NCBI GenBank assembly: GCA_016271365.2
Contig: CM028131.1
Span: 281,416,001 to 281,480,000, forward strand
From: Neoceratodus forsteri
Lineage: Eukaryota > Chordata > Ceratodontiformes > Ceratodontidae
Direction of reading: 5' to 3'
DNA length: 64,000 nt
A model generated the notes under the pieces. It ran no database searches, had not been told where the DNA came from, and worked only from the letters and a program-made list of their open reading frames with translations. This document shows positions 20,677-31,004 of the stretch, in pieces. Position numbers and translations under genes: made by a program. The first letter of the stretch is position 1; each line of letters opens with the position of its first letter.

Positions 20677-22974
20677 TTATAGAGTGGTGTTAGACCTTCT
20701 CCTCAACTTTATTTGTTCCCAGTCTTTACGTATTAAATGGTAGTCAATTTTCTGCCCCCTGCAGTACCACTCACTTTCACAAAATAATGTTAACAGGTTC
20801 CCCACATAACAAGCCTTAAGACGATTTTGAAGTTTGTTTTTGATCACATTTCTTGCAGAGAACCCCCTTTCTACTCCAGCGGTCGACATAGGTACTGTCA
20901 GTGCTACAGTGCACAGAAAATAAAAGTTGGGGAAGGCATCTGCAAATTTATCAACCTTCTGCATTATCTTAAGAAGACTGCTGTCACCCTTAATGGACTT
21001 AATTAAGTCCCTGTATGCTTCCCATTCAGTTAGATTAATAGTCAGTTCATAGAACTTAAACACCCTTTGCAGTAACACTTGGTCTGCTTGTCCATCAAGT
21101 ACCTTAAACAGATCTCTTAAGAAGTGATCCTTGTCTTCAAATCGTTCCTGCAGTTTAAGTATTAGATTATCTACGTATCCATTTATTTTTCTAGTTACTC
21201 TGGCTTGTTCATGCCTACTCAAAGACAGCAACACAGTAATGTGTCCTATTTTAACAGAGTACATTTTGAATCGGTCACCACTTTTCTAGCACCTTACTTC
21301 TTGTCTGACGTATCTGAGTAAGGCCTCTGCTGCTTCCAATTCATAAGCCACTACCTCACTTAGTGAGTCATTTACCTCATTTATGAATGTGGCCAAATGA
21401 GTTGCTGGATTGTTATTTAGACCCTTCAGTTTGTCACAGCATAACCTATATTAGGGATTAGGTCTTCATATGTTGCCTTGTCACTCTGACATTTTTTACT
21501 AAGCAAGGTCAGACGTGGGAGGACATCACACAGAGCATTTAGAGTATACAGAAATCTAGTGTTAACATTTCAGAAAGTAACTCTTGAGCCCGAGTTTTTG
21601 TTTCCTCTGCTGATTTAGGTGTCAGCTATCATCTTGCAACTCCTGTATAATAAAGGGTAGCATTTATGTACCGAGGTTACACATGATTGAACGACAGCCA
21701 GCGAATGTCTGTTGCTGCTGCTATTTCTTTGAATTTAGCCTCATGGGCAATGCAAAGTTCCTTTAGTTTCCCTTTCTGCGACTTGACATGTTGTATCGCT
21801 GGGAGTTTAGTAAGTGTTTTTAAATTGTGCAACATCTTTGCTGCATCTGATGCAGCTAGAGTAATCGATGAGCCGAGCAATGGAATGCGATTAACTTTGG
21901 GTTGTCGTTTTCAGCAGTGATGCAACTCAGAATGAATCCCAGACATCACACTTGCACCATCTGAACAAAATGCCACACAGTTATCTAGCATGAAGTCCGC
22001 ATGCTGCAATTTCAGAGCGGACATGATTAGTAATACTAACAGCATCACACCCTGAGGTTTAACAGCCGATAGAAAATGCTCCTCAATATTATTCTCTACA
22101 TAAAAACGTACAAATATAAGGAGGCATGGCTCTGTTGATATATCTGTACTCTCATCAGCTAAAATTGCATATCTGCCTGCTGTTTGTGCCCTCTTGACTA
22201 CATACTCCCTTATTTTGCAAGATAAAATTTCATGTTTTTCCTCAACACTGTCATGACTACTATGAAGTGTTCCACCTTTTACAATTTCATTCTGCACTGC
22301 AGTCATTCTATTTTTTGGTATAGACCCAATAAAATCTACTAATTTACCATACACTGTATTTGGCAGGCCATTTTCTGCCACAAAATGTGCTAACTGCATT
22401 TCAAAGTTCCTGGTTTCTCCCCTTTCCCCTTCTTGTTGTTGTTGAACAATTCTGGCGGTTTCCACTGCTTTACCAAAATTAACTCCTGACACAGCATTGA
22501 CTCTCTGACGATGTTCTACACTGCATTCATGACTGCCAAGTGTTGATTTTTTATAAATTTTGTTTGTCCAATTGCAGCAGTGTCGACATGTCATATTTTT
22601 AGTATTTAGATCAATTGCAAGCCATAAAAAAGTACATTCCCATTGAGGGTCATAATAAAGAATTTTTCCACATTTTTCTTTATAACACAATTCCTTTTTT
22701 TGGGCCCAGTTCTGCCTACACGGTCTAGAGGCTTTACGTATGTATTCAGTTGAGGAGTCTGATGTGTTTCCTATTGCTAAGTCCTCATTATATACTACTG
22801 CTTCATCTGATTTCTCGCCTGTTGTCATTACTGATACAGCTGATGTTGCAGATGAAGGGTCAATGTCTGATGATTTAGAACATGCATTCCTGTTTCTGCT
22901 ACACTCATTCTCTTCACGTTCAAACTGATCAACTGAATCCTGACCGTCTTCATCTACTGGAATGCTGTGCTGCC
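20677..22974 (-). pseudogene. hAT transposase, last and main exon, broken
   Basis: The exon starts after the acceptor TTATTTGATAG at 22975-22985. The first part (to 21911) has an acidic/serine-rich stretch. Then comes a TTF/BED-like zinc finger (MTCRHCC near 22585, STLGSHECSVEHRQR near 22520), then RYAILADESTDIST with the first catalytic Asp (near 22165-22125) and AFCSDGASVMSG with the second (near 21970-21935). After a frameshift at about 21905, ITLAASDAAKMLHNLK and ATDIRWLSFNHV follow to 21677. The section 21676-21265 is full of stops. The last part (21264-20677) holds the hAT dimerisation region (AFPNFYFLCTVALTVPMSTA, ERGFSARNVIKNKLQNRL). It resembles the ZNF862/KIAA1586-like group of hAT proteins. 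The enzyme would excise and insert the element in the nucleus. This copy cannot. Confidence 0.85.
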
Positions 22975-23105
22975 CTATCAAATAACATAAGTAGTGAGTT
23001 AGGATCATAGTTGATAAATGAGCTCAACCACTAACTTATTCATTGAAGAAAAAAAAATTTAGCAAATATGGCTACTGACTGACTAGTTAATATTACAGCA
23101 GAATA

Positions 23106-23160
23106 CAGGGTTGGCACTATGTACTCGACTACAGTTCAGTGGCTGTGACATATGTCACCA
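23106..23160. other. CAGGGTTGGC word and a 14-bp palindrome
   Basis: CAGGGTTGGCAC at 23106 resembles a hAT terminus. GTGACATATGTCAC near 23146-23159 is a perfect palindrome similar to GTGACATTTGTCAC inside MITE M1 copy 2. A matching second terminus was not found, so the stretch stays unassigned. Confidence 0.25.
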
Positions 23161-23739
23161 ATTGCTTTTTGGTTGATGTGCTTTTCTGATTATATATTAT
23201 AATTAGTGCTCAGATTTTTCACTTTAGCCTAAATCAAACCATTTTTGCAGGAATAGTGTTCCCAAATGTGATTTCTGAAGTATCTAAATGGAGCAGTTCA
23301 TATGGTTACTGTTAACTGTACAAGAACTGTATTCTATAATCATGCCATTGCACCACCACTGTTATCTGGATGCGGTCAGTCAGCTCCCACAATACTAGGT
23401 TTACAGAAGCAGTAAAATTATTCAATTGCACAACATCAGACTCCTCAACTAATATGTACTTAGATATTTATAGTACAATAAGATAAGTTACACAAAACAG
23501 ATGTTACCGCATCCAGTATGTTCAAGAGAAGCTCTGCGCAGTAAGACATGTAGGAGTAAGCCACCTGGCTGGCGGCAGATCTCGACAATTTCTTTTCTGC
23601 AACAGTACAGGAAGGGAAATCATACCTGCTGGAAGAGCTTCTCTAGATCTGTTATGGCAGGTCGTTAACTTAAGTGTACTATCTCACTTAGAGATGGGAC
23701 AGCTCTTGCAGCGCAGCAGGTACACATGCAGAACTGATT

Positions 23740-23936
23740 CCCAAGCAGTATAAAGCTTAAGACAACCCTTGGGACTTGGGGGAAGGAAACATACATTTCC
23801 CAAGCAGTGTAAAGCTTAAGACAACCCTTGGGACTTGGGGGAAGGAAACATACATTTCCCAAGCAGTATAAAGCTTAAGACAACCCTTGGGACTTGGGGG
23901 AAGGAAACATACATTTCCCGAGCAGTATAAAGCTTG
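23740..23936. repeat. 59-bp tandem repeat, 3.3 copies
   Basis: Units starting CCCAAGCAGTATAAAGCTTA lie at 23740, 23799, 23858 and 23917 (last partial), with only one or two differences between units. The high identity indicates recent amplification. The array lies in the large intron of the hAT gene. Confidence 0.95.
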
Positions 23937-23999
23937 CCGCAGTGGGAAAGAATTACAGCCACGACGTGGGCAGGAAGGGAACTGCTCCCTGCCTTTGTA

Positions 24000-24940
24000 A
24001 CATCTGATGTTACAGGAGGAGCAATGTCAGGTGGGCGACCGTGGGCAGCTGATCCCATGTCGGTGTCGGTACTGCTGGAGAAAAATAATTGCCGAGATCA
24101 GGATCTGCTGCCAGGTGGCATCATCAGCCCAACATGTGTTATCTGCTGCAAGAACTTCCTCTCGAAGACAAGTAAGATTTGACAGAAACTGAGTAGTATG
24201 CAGCAAATTTGTAACAGAATTGCACTATTTTCTTACTGTATGAGTCACAGAAACTATTAAAATTTAGTCAAGAGGACAGAAACAGCAGGCAGAAAGCATG
24301 GTTCATCTTTACTGAGTGAAGGCAAGTGATAGTTATGGACTATAAATGGACTCTCTCTTGCATCTGATAACTGTGTGGCATGTCTTGGCTGGGTGGAGTA
24401 AATGGACAAGGATGTGAAGTGATGGAACAGCCCCATAGAACAGAAATGCACAGGTTGCTCACCTGTATAGTGTATGACAGTAGTGACAGGACATGGTTAT
24501 CAGGTTACGGGTGTATTTACTATCTGGCAAACTGGCAAGGTGTTTGACATTAAAATCTTGCTGGATTGTCAATTTGTCAAGCTGCAAAGAGACCCATCAA
24601 GCGAAGGATAAGTGGAAACAGTTTCGTCCAAGCGAAATGAAAATCTGATGTTATGTGGTAGGGCTGGCACTGGCAACACTCAGAGGGGACATGTTCAGCG
24701 CATCCCATAACGTGTAACAAAAAAGTTACATGCTAATCTCTTCCAGCTGAAAGGAAGATCTGCTATTATGTGGCAGCACATTACTGTGAGCCAGGACATC
24801 TTTCCAAACAGAGAACCATGCCTGTAAAACGTGAGAGAACGTGCTGTTTCTGGCAGAAATGAAGATCTGAAGTTCTATAGTGTGGCGAAGGTGCAGCCAG
24901 GGGAAAATGGGGGGTTAGGGTATAACCTAAATCCCACTAT
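24000..24940. other. Unassigned intron sequence of the hAT gene
   Basis: No exon recognised. A plus-strand frame (23934-24182) contains TCVICCKNF and a donor-like AAGACAAGTAAGA, but this is opposite to the transposase gene and has no other support. Confidence 0.3.
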
Positions 24941-25180
24941 GCCAGCCCACTGGCACAGCACTTGGACTGCTGTCTGACTGATGCCTGCGACCCTGGTTCG
25001 GAGCGAGCCTGGGTCATTCAGGACAAATGCAGGGAGAAGGCTGAATATTTAACAAGGCGGCTGGAGGAGTGCGAGCACGCACCAGCAGGTGAGTTATTGG
25101 ATTCACCAACACAGATATGGCTGCTGAATCCTGGGGAAGTAGGGATTATTATTTCTGTTACGGTAAGTAACTACTAACAT
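24940..25180 (+). mobile_element. SINE S1 copy within the hAT intron
   Basis: GCCAGCCCACTGGCACAGCA head followed by a GACCCTGGTTCGGAGCGAGC pseudo B box in the order of the other S1 copies. The downstream GAAGGATTGAGCATCC block is diverged (GAGAAGGCTGAATATT). Confidence 0.55.
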
Positions 25181-25289
25181 TTATCTGGTACCAGTATGGA
25201 GAAACAGGGTTATGAAGCCCTGCAGCCTGCAATCTGTGCAGCAGTGGTTGAGGATTACAGTTGTGACTGTGTGTGACACCATTGTTGTG

Positions 25290-25996
25290 TACTATTTTAA
25301 AGAGCAGGTTCCTCGTGGTAATGTATCACCACCCCCATACGTGTAGTCTACAACTGAACTTGACAGTCCATCGATTAAATGTTGCACATTAATTCCCACT
25401 AAATGAAAAGTTCTGTCCTTCGTAAACTTCATTTTCAGCAAGCCCCAAAGATATGACAAATTCCTGGTCCGAAAAACATGCCTCACGCCTGTCCACAGAC
25501 TACAGCACCGTTTTGATATCAGAAAAAGGTGCGTGAGGCGCCCATTTGACGGGGGTGATATTTTTCACACATTTTTGTATGACTTAATTTTGTGATTTCA
25601 ATAATTCAAAGCGACCGATCAACTAATAGTATCCCTATTAGTTGATCGGTCGCTCTGAATTATTACAGTTGCGACATCAAGTGTTATAAAATATATGAAA
25701 ATATCGCCTCCATAGAAGTCAATGGGGCACTCTCGCACACCCTTCGTTTTCTGACATCACTAAACAGGGCTGCGTGGTCAGGCGTTGGGGCGTGGTTTTC
25801 GGACCGGCAAGTCTGTCATTTCTTCGGGGCTTGCTGAAAAATGAAGTTTGCGAAGGGCAGAACTTTTCGTTTTGTGGGAATTAATGTGCGAGATTTCATC
25901 TATATCGACTCCTGTCAACTTTGTCAAGGTCAGTTATTGACCCGGGGGGGGGGGAGTCGGGGAGACACCCAACCCAGGACCCTGCTTTTTAATTTG
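25290..25996. mobile_element. ~700-bp foldback element in the large hAT intron
   Basis: The arms 25290-25630 and 25636-25996 are reverse complements over about 340 bp with scattered differences. The centre is nearly perfect: AGCGACCGATCAACTAATAG pairs with CTATTAGTTGATCGGTCGCT around a 5-bp loop (TATCC). Shared blocks further out include CACATTAATTCCCACxAAA and CATTTTxCAGCAAGCCCC. No protein is encoded. Confidence 0.85.
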
Positions 25997-25999
25997 ATC

Positions 26000-27080
26000 C
26001 ATACAAGTCAAGGGGGCACGAGATCTTGGTCATCTTGTTAAACCTTCAAGCCACTTGGGATGGAACAATCTTAACCTGATGCAACAGCTCAAATTCGAAG
26101 TAAGGTCTACCATACCAGTGATCATGTGGTAAGCATTCAGTACATTCAGCTCAACCCTACTTCCCTCAGAGATAGCAAAACAAATGTCAGAGTGAGAAGG
26201 CACATAGGAAGGAATCTGTGGCTTTTGACCTTGAGATAGAGCTCCCCAACCTAACCACCATAAAGAGCGCCTTTTAAATTGCATTACACAATTTTGGGTT
26301 ATGTCACACGAATGTGATGACAGGACTTTACTGATGACCAGACCTCACCCACAAATATGCAGACGACAAATGTGTTCTAAACTAATCCTGTAGTGTGTCG
26401 TGTGTCCTGACCTGTACCACTACCCCATGCATTGCAGTGGCCGTTGTAAAAAAAAAAAATAAAAATTAAAAAAAATAATCAATTGGCTGCTGTGCATTTT
26501 GGTCATAACATTAAAATACACAAGTTAACTCACAAATAAATCCCATTAGCTTTTCAAACATGACATGGAAAATACAAAAAATATACAAATGATGGTGTGT
26601 TTTTGCATTGGTCGTCATGTTAACTTCTGTGTTCTGGTACTATGATGAAGCTTGGCTTTGGTTAAAAGCAATGGTCATAAACCTTTGGTCATATTTCATA
26701 ATCCATTTTTCACCACTTGTTGATACTGTGGCCTCCCAGTGCTCCACCTACCTACTCACTACTGGATATATGCACAGGTACACCACACCACAATGCACAT
26801 AGTTCACTCGAAGTGCATGAAAATGTATTCACTTCACTTTATCTGCATTATGTCAATATGGTATGGGTATGGTGCAGGGTATAAGCATTTTATGGAGTGC
26901 ACGAGTATAAACAAGGGTGAAACTAATATAAAAAACAATAGTGTCCAATTTGTCTTAATTCAGAGTCCACTGACTGACTACGACATTCACGGGACTTTAG
27001 TTGCCTGGCTGGGATGTATAGTATGACTACGACTACTATAGTATACGTGTGCACATCATCATTTTCAGTTTATTTAATAC
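26000..27080. other. Unassigned intron sequence of the hAT gene
   Basis: AT-rich, with an A11 run near 26449. No exon or repeat recognised. Confidence 0.3.
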
Positions 27081-27233
27081 TGTATCCTTGCTGGTTGTCG
27101 TTGGTATCTGACGTGGACAATATTTCGATGTTTGAGGGATCAGGATCCTTCGGATTCACAGGAACAATGCGTAACATCTTTGCTGGTGGTGCTGTATTCA
27201 GATTTCCCGTTTCAATTCCATTAGCTTCAGTCT
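27081..27233 (-). pseudogene. hAT transposase exon 4 (predicted)
   Basis: The acceptor TTTTATTTTATATTTCTAG precedes 27233. The exon begins with two bases that complete the codon left open by exon 3. It reads ETEANGIETGNLNTAPPAKM then LRIVPVNPKDPDPSNIEILS, and ends GYA-like after DNQQ at 27081. The donor (ACAGTATTA) is weaker than the others, but its phase fits the acceptor of the main exon at 22974. If unspliced, the frame would stop eleven bases later (YSIK stop). The peptide matches the unstructured N-terminal linker of a hAT transposase. The type is pseudogene because the gene as a whole is dead. Confidence 0.6.
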
Positions 27234-27239
27234 CTAGAA

Positions 27240-27900
27240 ATATAAAATAAAACGGGTAAATTACACACAATTTGTACTCGTACAACTGACAAGACAGACC
27301 ACAAATTCAGTAACTAATAATACCCTCCTGTTATGGGCGGCGCAGTATTGGTCAATACCTCCCACCCTGGCCTGGAGGCTATTATTGTGCTAGCATAGCA
27401 AAATTGGCTATTACCATCATTTTTTGGTGGACTTCAAATTCAAAAACATTAAAAAAAAAAAAGAGTAGCAATTGCATTTGTGTTTTACTTCTAAACTTAA
27501 GTAGTCCCTCCCATGTCTGTGCTGTAACTGTTACATATCCTCCTGCCCCCACCATTCTGTTTCACTTATCCTCCCTCCTGCACCACAAACTTTTTGTACA
27601 GTCTCCCCATCCAACAGTGTCACTCTTAGCATGCATGTTGTACTGAAGAAAACAGTTTTGTACTGTTCAACTTCATTGAAGATTGTCTGTCTGTGAAATC
27701 ACCAAACCAGTACTGCAGTGTACCAAACATCATGTAGCAGGTTGCCACGACCACGTAATTATATATTTGCACGTTTGTTCCAGATCCCACATGTCCCTCA
27801 GCTGACCAGCCCAGCCCCCCCGCCGGCCTGGCCCCGATGCCGCAATAATACTGGTTCCCCCTACAGCTGCTTTCCCAACCCTTACCCTACTAGTAAATAC
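27240..27900. other. Intron between hAT exons 3 and 4
   Basis: No other feature recognised; an A12 run lies near 27450-27461. Confidence 0.35.
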
Positions 27901-27904
27901 TTAC

Positions 27905-28016
27905 CAGTTCGCTTCTGGAAGAATGCTCTGATGTCACATAACCGTGGACTCCTAGTAGTACTTCTGACGAGACTCTTCGTGGAAGATGAACTTGACATGA
28001 TCATGATGAATGTAAT
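27905..28016 (-). pseudogene. hAT transposase exon 3, likely carrying the start codon
   Basis: A strong acceptor (a T/C tract ending CCTTCCCTTGAAG) precedes 28016 and a consensus donor (ACTGGTAAGTA) follows 27905. The exon is 112 bp, phase 0 at entry and 1 at exit. It reads MIMSSSSSTKSLVRSTTRS then PRLCDIRAFFQKRT. The DIRAFFQKRT end resembles the xIxSFFxRK opening of hAT transposases. The first in-frame ATG of the joined gene is at 28004, so translation may start here, with exons 1-2 as leader. Confidence 0.65.
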
Positions 28017-28102
28017 CTTCAAGGGAAGGAAAAAAAAACAAAAAACACAATTGGCACATGTTGTGACTGTAAGATTGCTACCAATTTGTACCAGTACCAA
28101 CA

Positions 28103-28826
28103 GTACACAGGCGAGTCAGACCACCACTAATGCCCATGGCACTGGCAGGGCAACCAGTGCCTAACGCTTGTGGCCCGCCCTCCCTTATCCCTGTCCCAAG
28201 TGACAAGACACGTACAGTCGCACACACTGCACAAAAGTGCACAGTACTGCTACCCACTGGGTCTGGGTGGGTCACCTCACCGTCCTACCTACCAACCAGC
28301 ACCGCCCTCCTGGGCCATGCAGCTTTCCCATTCCCAGAGACCAGCTGGACCCACGCCACTCGCCACACTCCCACAAATCAGCAACATCACTGTCTCTTAT
28401 CCAGAACTGCTGCAAATTGGCAATACAGTTGCACTTACAATGCATCCTGCCTGAACCTATGCTGTAGCCTGTAAATAATAAGGGGTTCGCGAGGTTCAGG
28501 CAGGGATGCATTGCAGTCCCCGCTATATACCAATTGCAGATCTGGTAATAAGCAGTGATGTTGCTAATTTTGAGGGAGTGGGCGGTGGGTCGGTCTCTGG
28601 GAATGGGAAAGCGGCATGGCCCAGGAGCAGGAGGGCGGTGGTGGTTGGTAGGTACTAGGTAGGAGGACGGTGAGGTGACCCCACCCAGAGTGACCCAGAC
28701 CCAGTGGGTAGCAGTACTGTGCAGTGTGTGCGTGTCTTGTCACTTGGGACAGGAATAAGGGCAGGCACTGGCTGCCCTGGCCATGCCAGTGCCATGGGCA
28801 TTAGTGGTGGTCTGGACTCGGTGTAC
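28103..28826. mobile_element. ~720-bp inverted repeat in hAT intron 2
   Basis: The left arm 28103-28457 and right arm 28493-28826 are reverse complements with short indels around a 35-bp spacer. Paired blocks include CAGACCACCACTAATGCCC, GTCCCAAGTGACAAGACACG, TACTGCTACCCACTGGGTC, CTTTCCCATTCCCAGAGACC and the inner GCATCC(C)TGCCTGAACC. The hAT transcript would fold this into a long double-stranded hairpin. Confidence 0.85.
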
Positions 28827-28829
28827 TCG

Positions 28830-29510
28830 CATCTGCTCCCCGTCCCGACCGCCTCAGCTCACACCAAAGTGTAGTGCTAGCTACCGACTGCTGGCTGTGC
28901 CTACCAGAGACAGTTGAACACAACCACCACTGTGCACTGTACCACACCAGTGACCTGTGACCACAGAGCACGCATCCGCGGGGAGGCCATGAATGAACAT
29001 CATGGTCTTATTCCACCCAGGTGTAAATAAGCCCCTGGCCTGCCCTGCCCGCCCCCCGGTCATCCTAGTTAAGTATTAAGCAAGTGACAATGAGTCCTCA
29101 CAACAAAGATAAACTAAGTCTAAAGAAAAATCGGATCCACATTCCTGGCTTCCACATGGAACAGCTGTCAGCTGCCATATACTGTGCCCTCCTCCCGAGT
29201 ACCGATCCACTGACCAGACCAGTCAAACACCCATCTCCAATTCCCCACCCCCACCCACAAAAAAAACAGTAGCAGCTCATCAGCTGCATCCATTCTGATC
29301 AGTCATTTGTGATGGACTCACTCATCACACACAGTCAGATCACAATATCATATTAGTAGATTATAAAGACTGTATATGTATGGCCCATCATCATAATTAC
29401 TAACCTCAGGCACTCTCACACTCGGTGACTGTTGTGATTCTCATCACGTCAATTCTCACTCATTTGTCACAAACGATGGATAATTATTGGGGACGCATAG
29501 TAGTGGATAC
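28830..29510. other. Unassigned part of hAT intron 2
   Basis: Beyond the inverted repeat, no exon or known repeat is seen. CT/CA-rich stretches occur, including ACTCATCACACACAGTCAGA near 29317. Confidence 0.3.
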
Positions 29511-29516
29511 CCCTAC

Positions 29517-29593
29517 CTTGGCTTGGCCTCCTTGGTTGGCTTTGTCCTCATAAGGCTGCAGATTCCATCCAAGACAGCAATCTGGAATTGGAT
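29517..29593 (-). pseudogene. hAT gene exon 2 (predicted)
   Basis: The acceptor TTTATTTATTTTTCGCAG and the donor CCAAGGTAGGGG bound a 77-bp exon that adds two bases to the phase-1 end of exon 1 and leaves phase 0 for exon 3. The open frame reads DPIPDCCLGWNLQPYEDKAN then QGGQAK. Its protein similarity is unknown, and there is no ATG in frame, so it may be leader or an N-terminal extension. Confidence 0.55.
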
Positions 29594-29599
29594 CTGCGA

Positions 29600-30520
29600 A
29601 AAATAAATAAATAAAAACAATCAAATCCCAAAAAAAATTTAGCATTCTTCCAGCAGTCAAGTCAGTCACACTCAGTCAGTCACAGTGTCACACACACACT
29701 ACTTGCTATTTTCAATAAAACAAAGTAGCATAACATGATTGAACACTAACTGTTTCTGCCAAACAGTACCAACTACCTCGAGTCCGACCAACCACCCCCT
29801 CCGCCCTCCATCAGACCATCCGATCGTCTGCTGCTCTACAGAAAATGGCATGCATGCCATGGGCGCCTGCACGAGGGATGGACCTACTAGGAGGACTATG
29901 AGGCATTGTGTACATATCTAGCCATCAGCCTCAGCATCAGCAGTACAAATTTAAACAACCCCCATACACACACGATACCCACCCACGGCTGGATGAGACA
30001 GGTGTGCGCAAATGACTCAGATCGCTTAAGCTAGCCTGGGCCTGGTAACTGGTTACTCGGAAAAGCTACCACACAGTGAACTGGACTCGGCACTCGGGCA
30101 GGAGCATCTCTTGACTTCACTTCTCCTCACATGTGAAGCCCGCCGTCCCTCGCACCTAAAACAGTATAAATGTGGCTTACACGGCACACAAACACCAGCA
30201 ACTGCTGGGAGAGGACTGGACAGGGTGAATTTTCTCAACTCTCACGCTCACTAATCGCACCATCATGGATTTGCAAACCCCCTTTACAATGGAAGGAACT
30301 GGGCCAATCGACTGCCTGGCTCTAAAAAAAAAAAAAAACTTTCCAACCTCCAACGGCACAGTCTGTACACTGAAGCTCACATGATGCTCTCCTACACACA
30401 TAGATGACCCCGCGAGGCCGCGACTCCTACAATTGCGTACTCACCTCGATACAGAAACAACAGTACACGATACATTACTATACTGAGCTGAGACATGGCA
30501 AATTTTGCCGGTACATTAAT
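29600..30520. other. hAT intron 1
   Basis: No other feature recognised. An A14 run lies at about 30326-30339. Confidence 0.35.
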
Positions 30521-30528
30521 TAACCTAC

Positions 30529-30650
30529 CGTTTTGTGTGTCCTCGATGACTTGCTGCGGCAGCTGCGTAGGTTGAAAATGTTCTCCAGTCGACCACCTTC
30601 TTCTCCAATCCTTCACACTCCTTCTTCTCCTCCTCGTGCTTGCCGCGTTC
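30529..30650 (-). pseudogene. hAT gene exon 1 (predicted)
   Basis: Exon 1 ends at a donor-like AACGGTAGGTTA (GT at 30528). The frame that fits exon 2 is open back to a TGA at about 30654. It reads basic sequence (STRRRRRSVKDWRRRW) and then STGEHFQPTQLPQQVIEDTQ, but has no ATG. The 5' boundary is unknown. Two CCAAT-type boxes lie upstream (near 30682 and 30712), so transcription may start in 30650-30700. Confidence 0.4.
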
Positions 30651-30660
30651 GCTCAATTAA

Positions 30661-30860
30661 TACTGCTCTTCACAACCAATCAAGCGAGACTGACCACCCC
30701 ACAATACTGTGATTGGCATTTAACATTTTTTTTTACTTTCAAAGCCCCCGTGCTCCTAGTATACAGTAGGAGCACAGACAACCTGAAAATGACTTTAAAA
30801 CTTGCTCCTCGATAAGCAAAATGAGCTCTGAGCACGGAGCACACCCTAACGCGACCCCTG
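30661..30860 (-). promoter_or_regulatory. Putative hAT promoter and right terminus
   Basis: CCAAT at about 30680 and its inverse ATTGG at about 30712 precede predicted exon 1. The remaining DNA to the terminus holds inverted GTGCTCC/GGAGCAC words. Promoter activity is inferred from position and motifs. Confidence 0.35.
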
Positions 30861-31004
30861 CTGCTTCGACCATTGCAGTAGAGGTGTTATGCTTGGCCTG
30901 AAGCCATACTGAGCTGAAGAAGGGAGCTTTTGTTTGTGCAGGTAATCACTAGCTGGGCAGATGCAACTTTCTCCAACAGTTTATTTAAGGCAATATGGCG
31001 ATAG

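Larger units (their letters stand above)
16125..30860 (-). mobile_element. 14.7-kb hAT transposon with spliced transposase gene
   Basis: The left end CAGGGATGGCATTAAGG and the right end, read inward, CAGGGGTCGCGTTAGGG form a terminal inverted repeat of hAT type. Subterminal TGTGCTCC words occur at 16152, 16203 and 16224 on the left, and in inverted orientation (GGAGCACA) at 30769 and 30836 on the right. The 8-bp flanks match. The host LINE reads on across the gap. On the minus strand the element carries a transposase gene with exons at about 30.6, 29.55, 27.96, 27.16 and 22.97-20.68 kb. It also holds later insertions (SINEs, foldbacks). At this size it is much longer than usual autonomous hATs of 3-5 kb. 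The transposase is broken, so the copy is dead. Confidence 0.8.

Noticed and set aside
23106..23160. CAGGGTTGGC as the end of the hAT carrying the transposase
   Set aside because: It lies inside the gene, in the intron before the last exon, and has no matching partner or duplication. The ends at 16125 and 30860 fit far better.
23934..24182. Plus-strand exon with TCVICCKNF and a donor-like site
   Set aside because: It lies antisense in the hAT intron with no partner exon; one C-X2-C pair is not enough.
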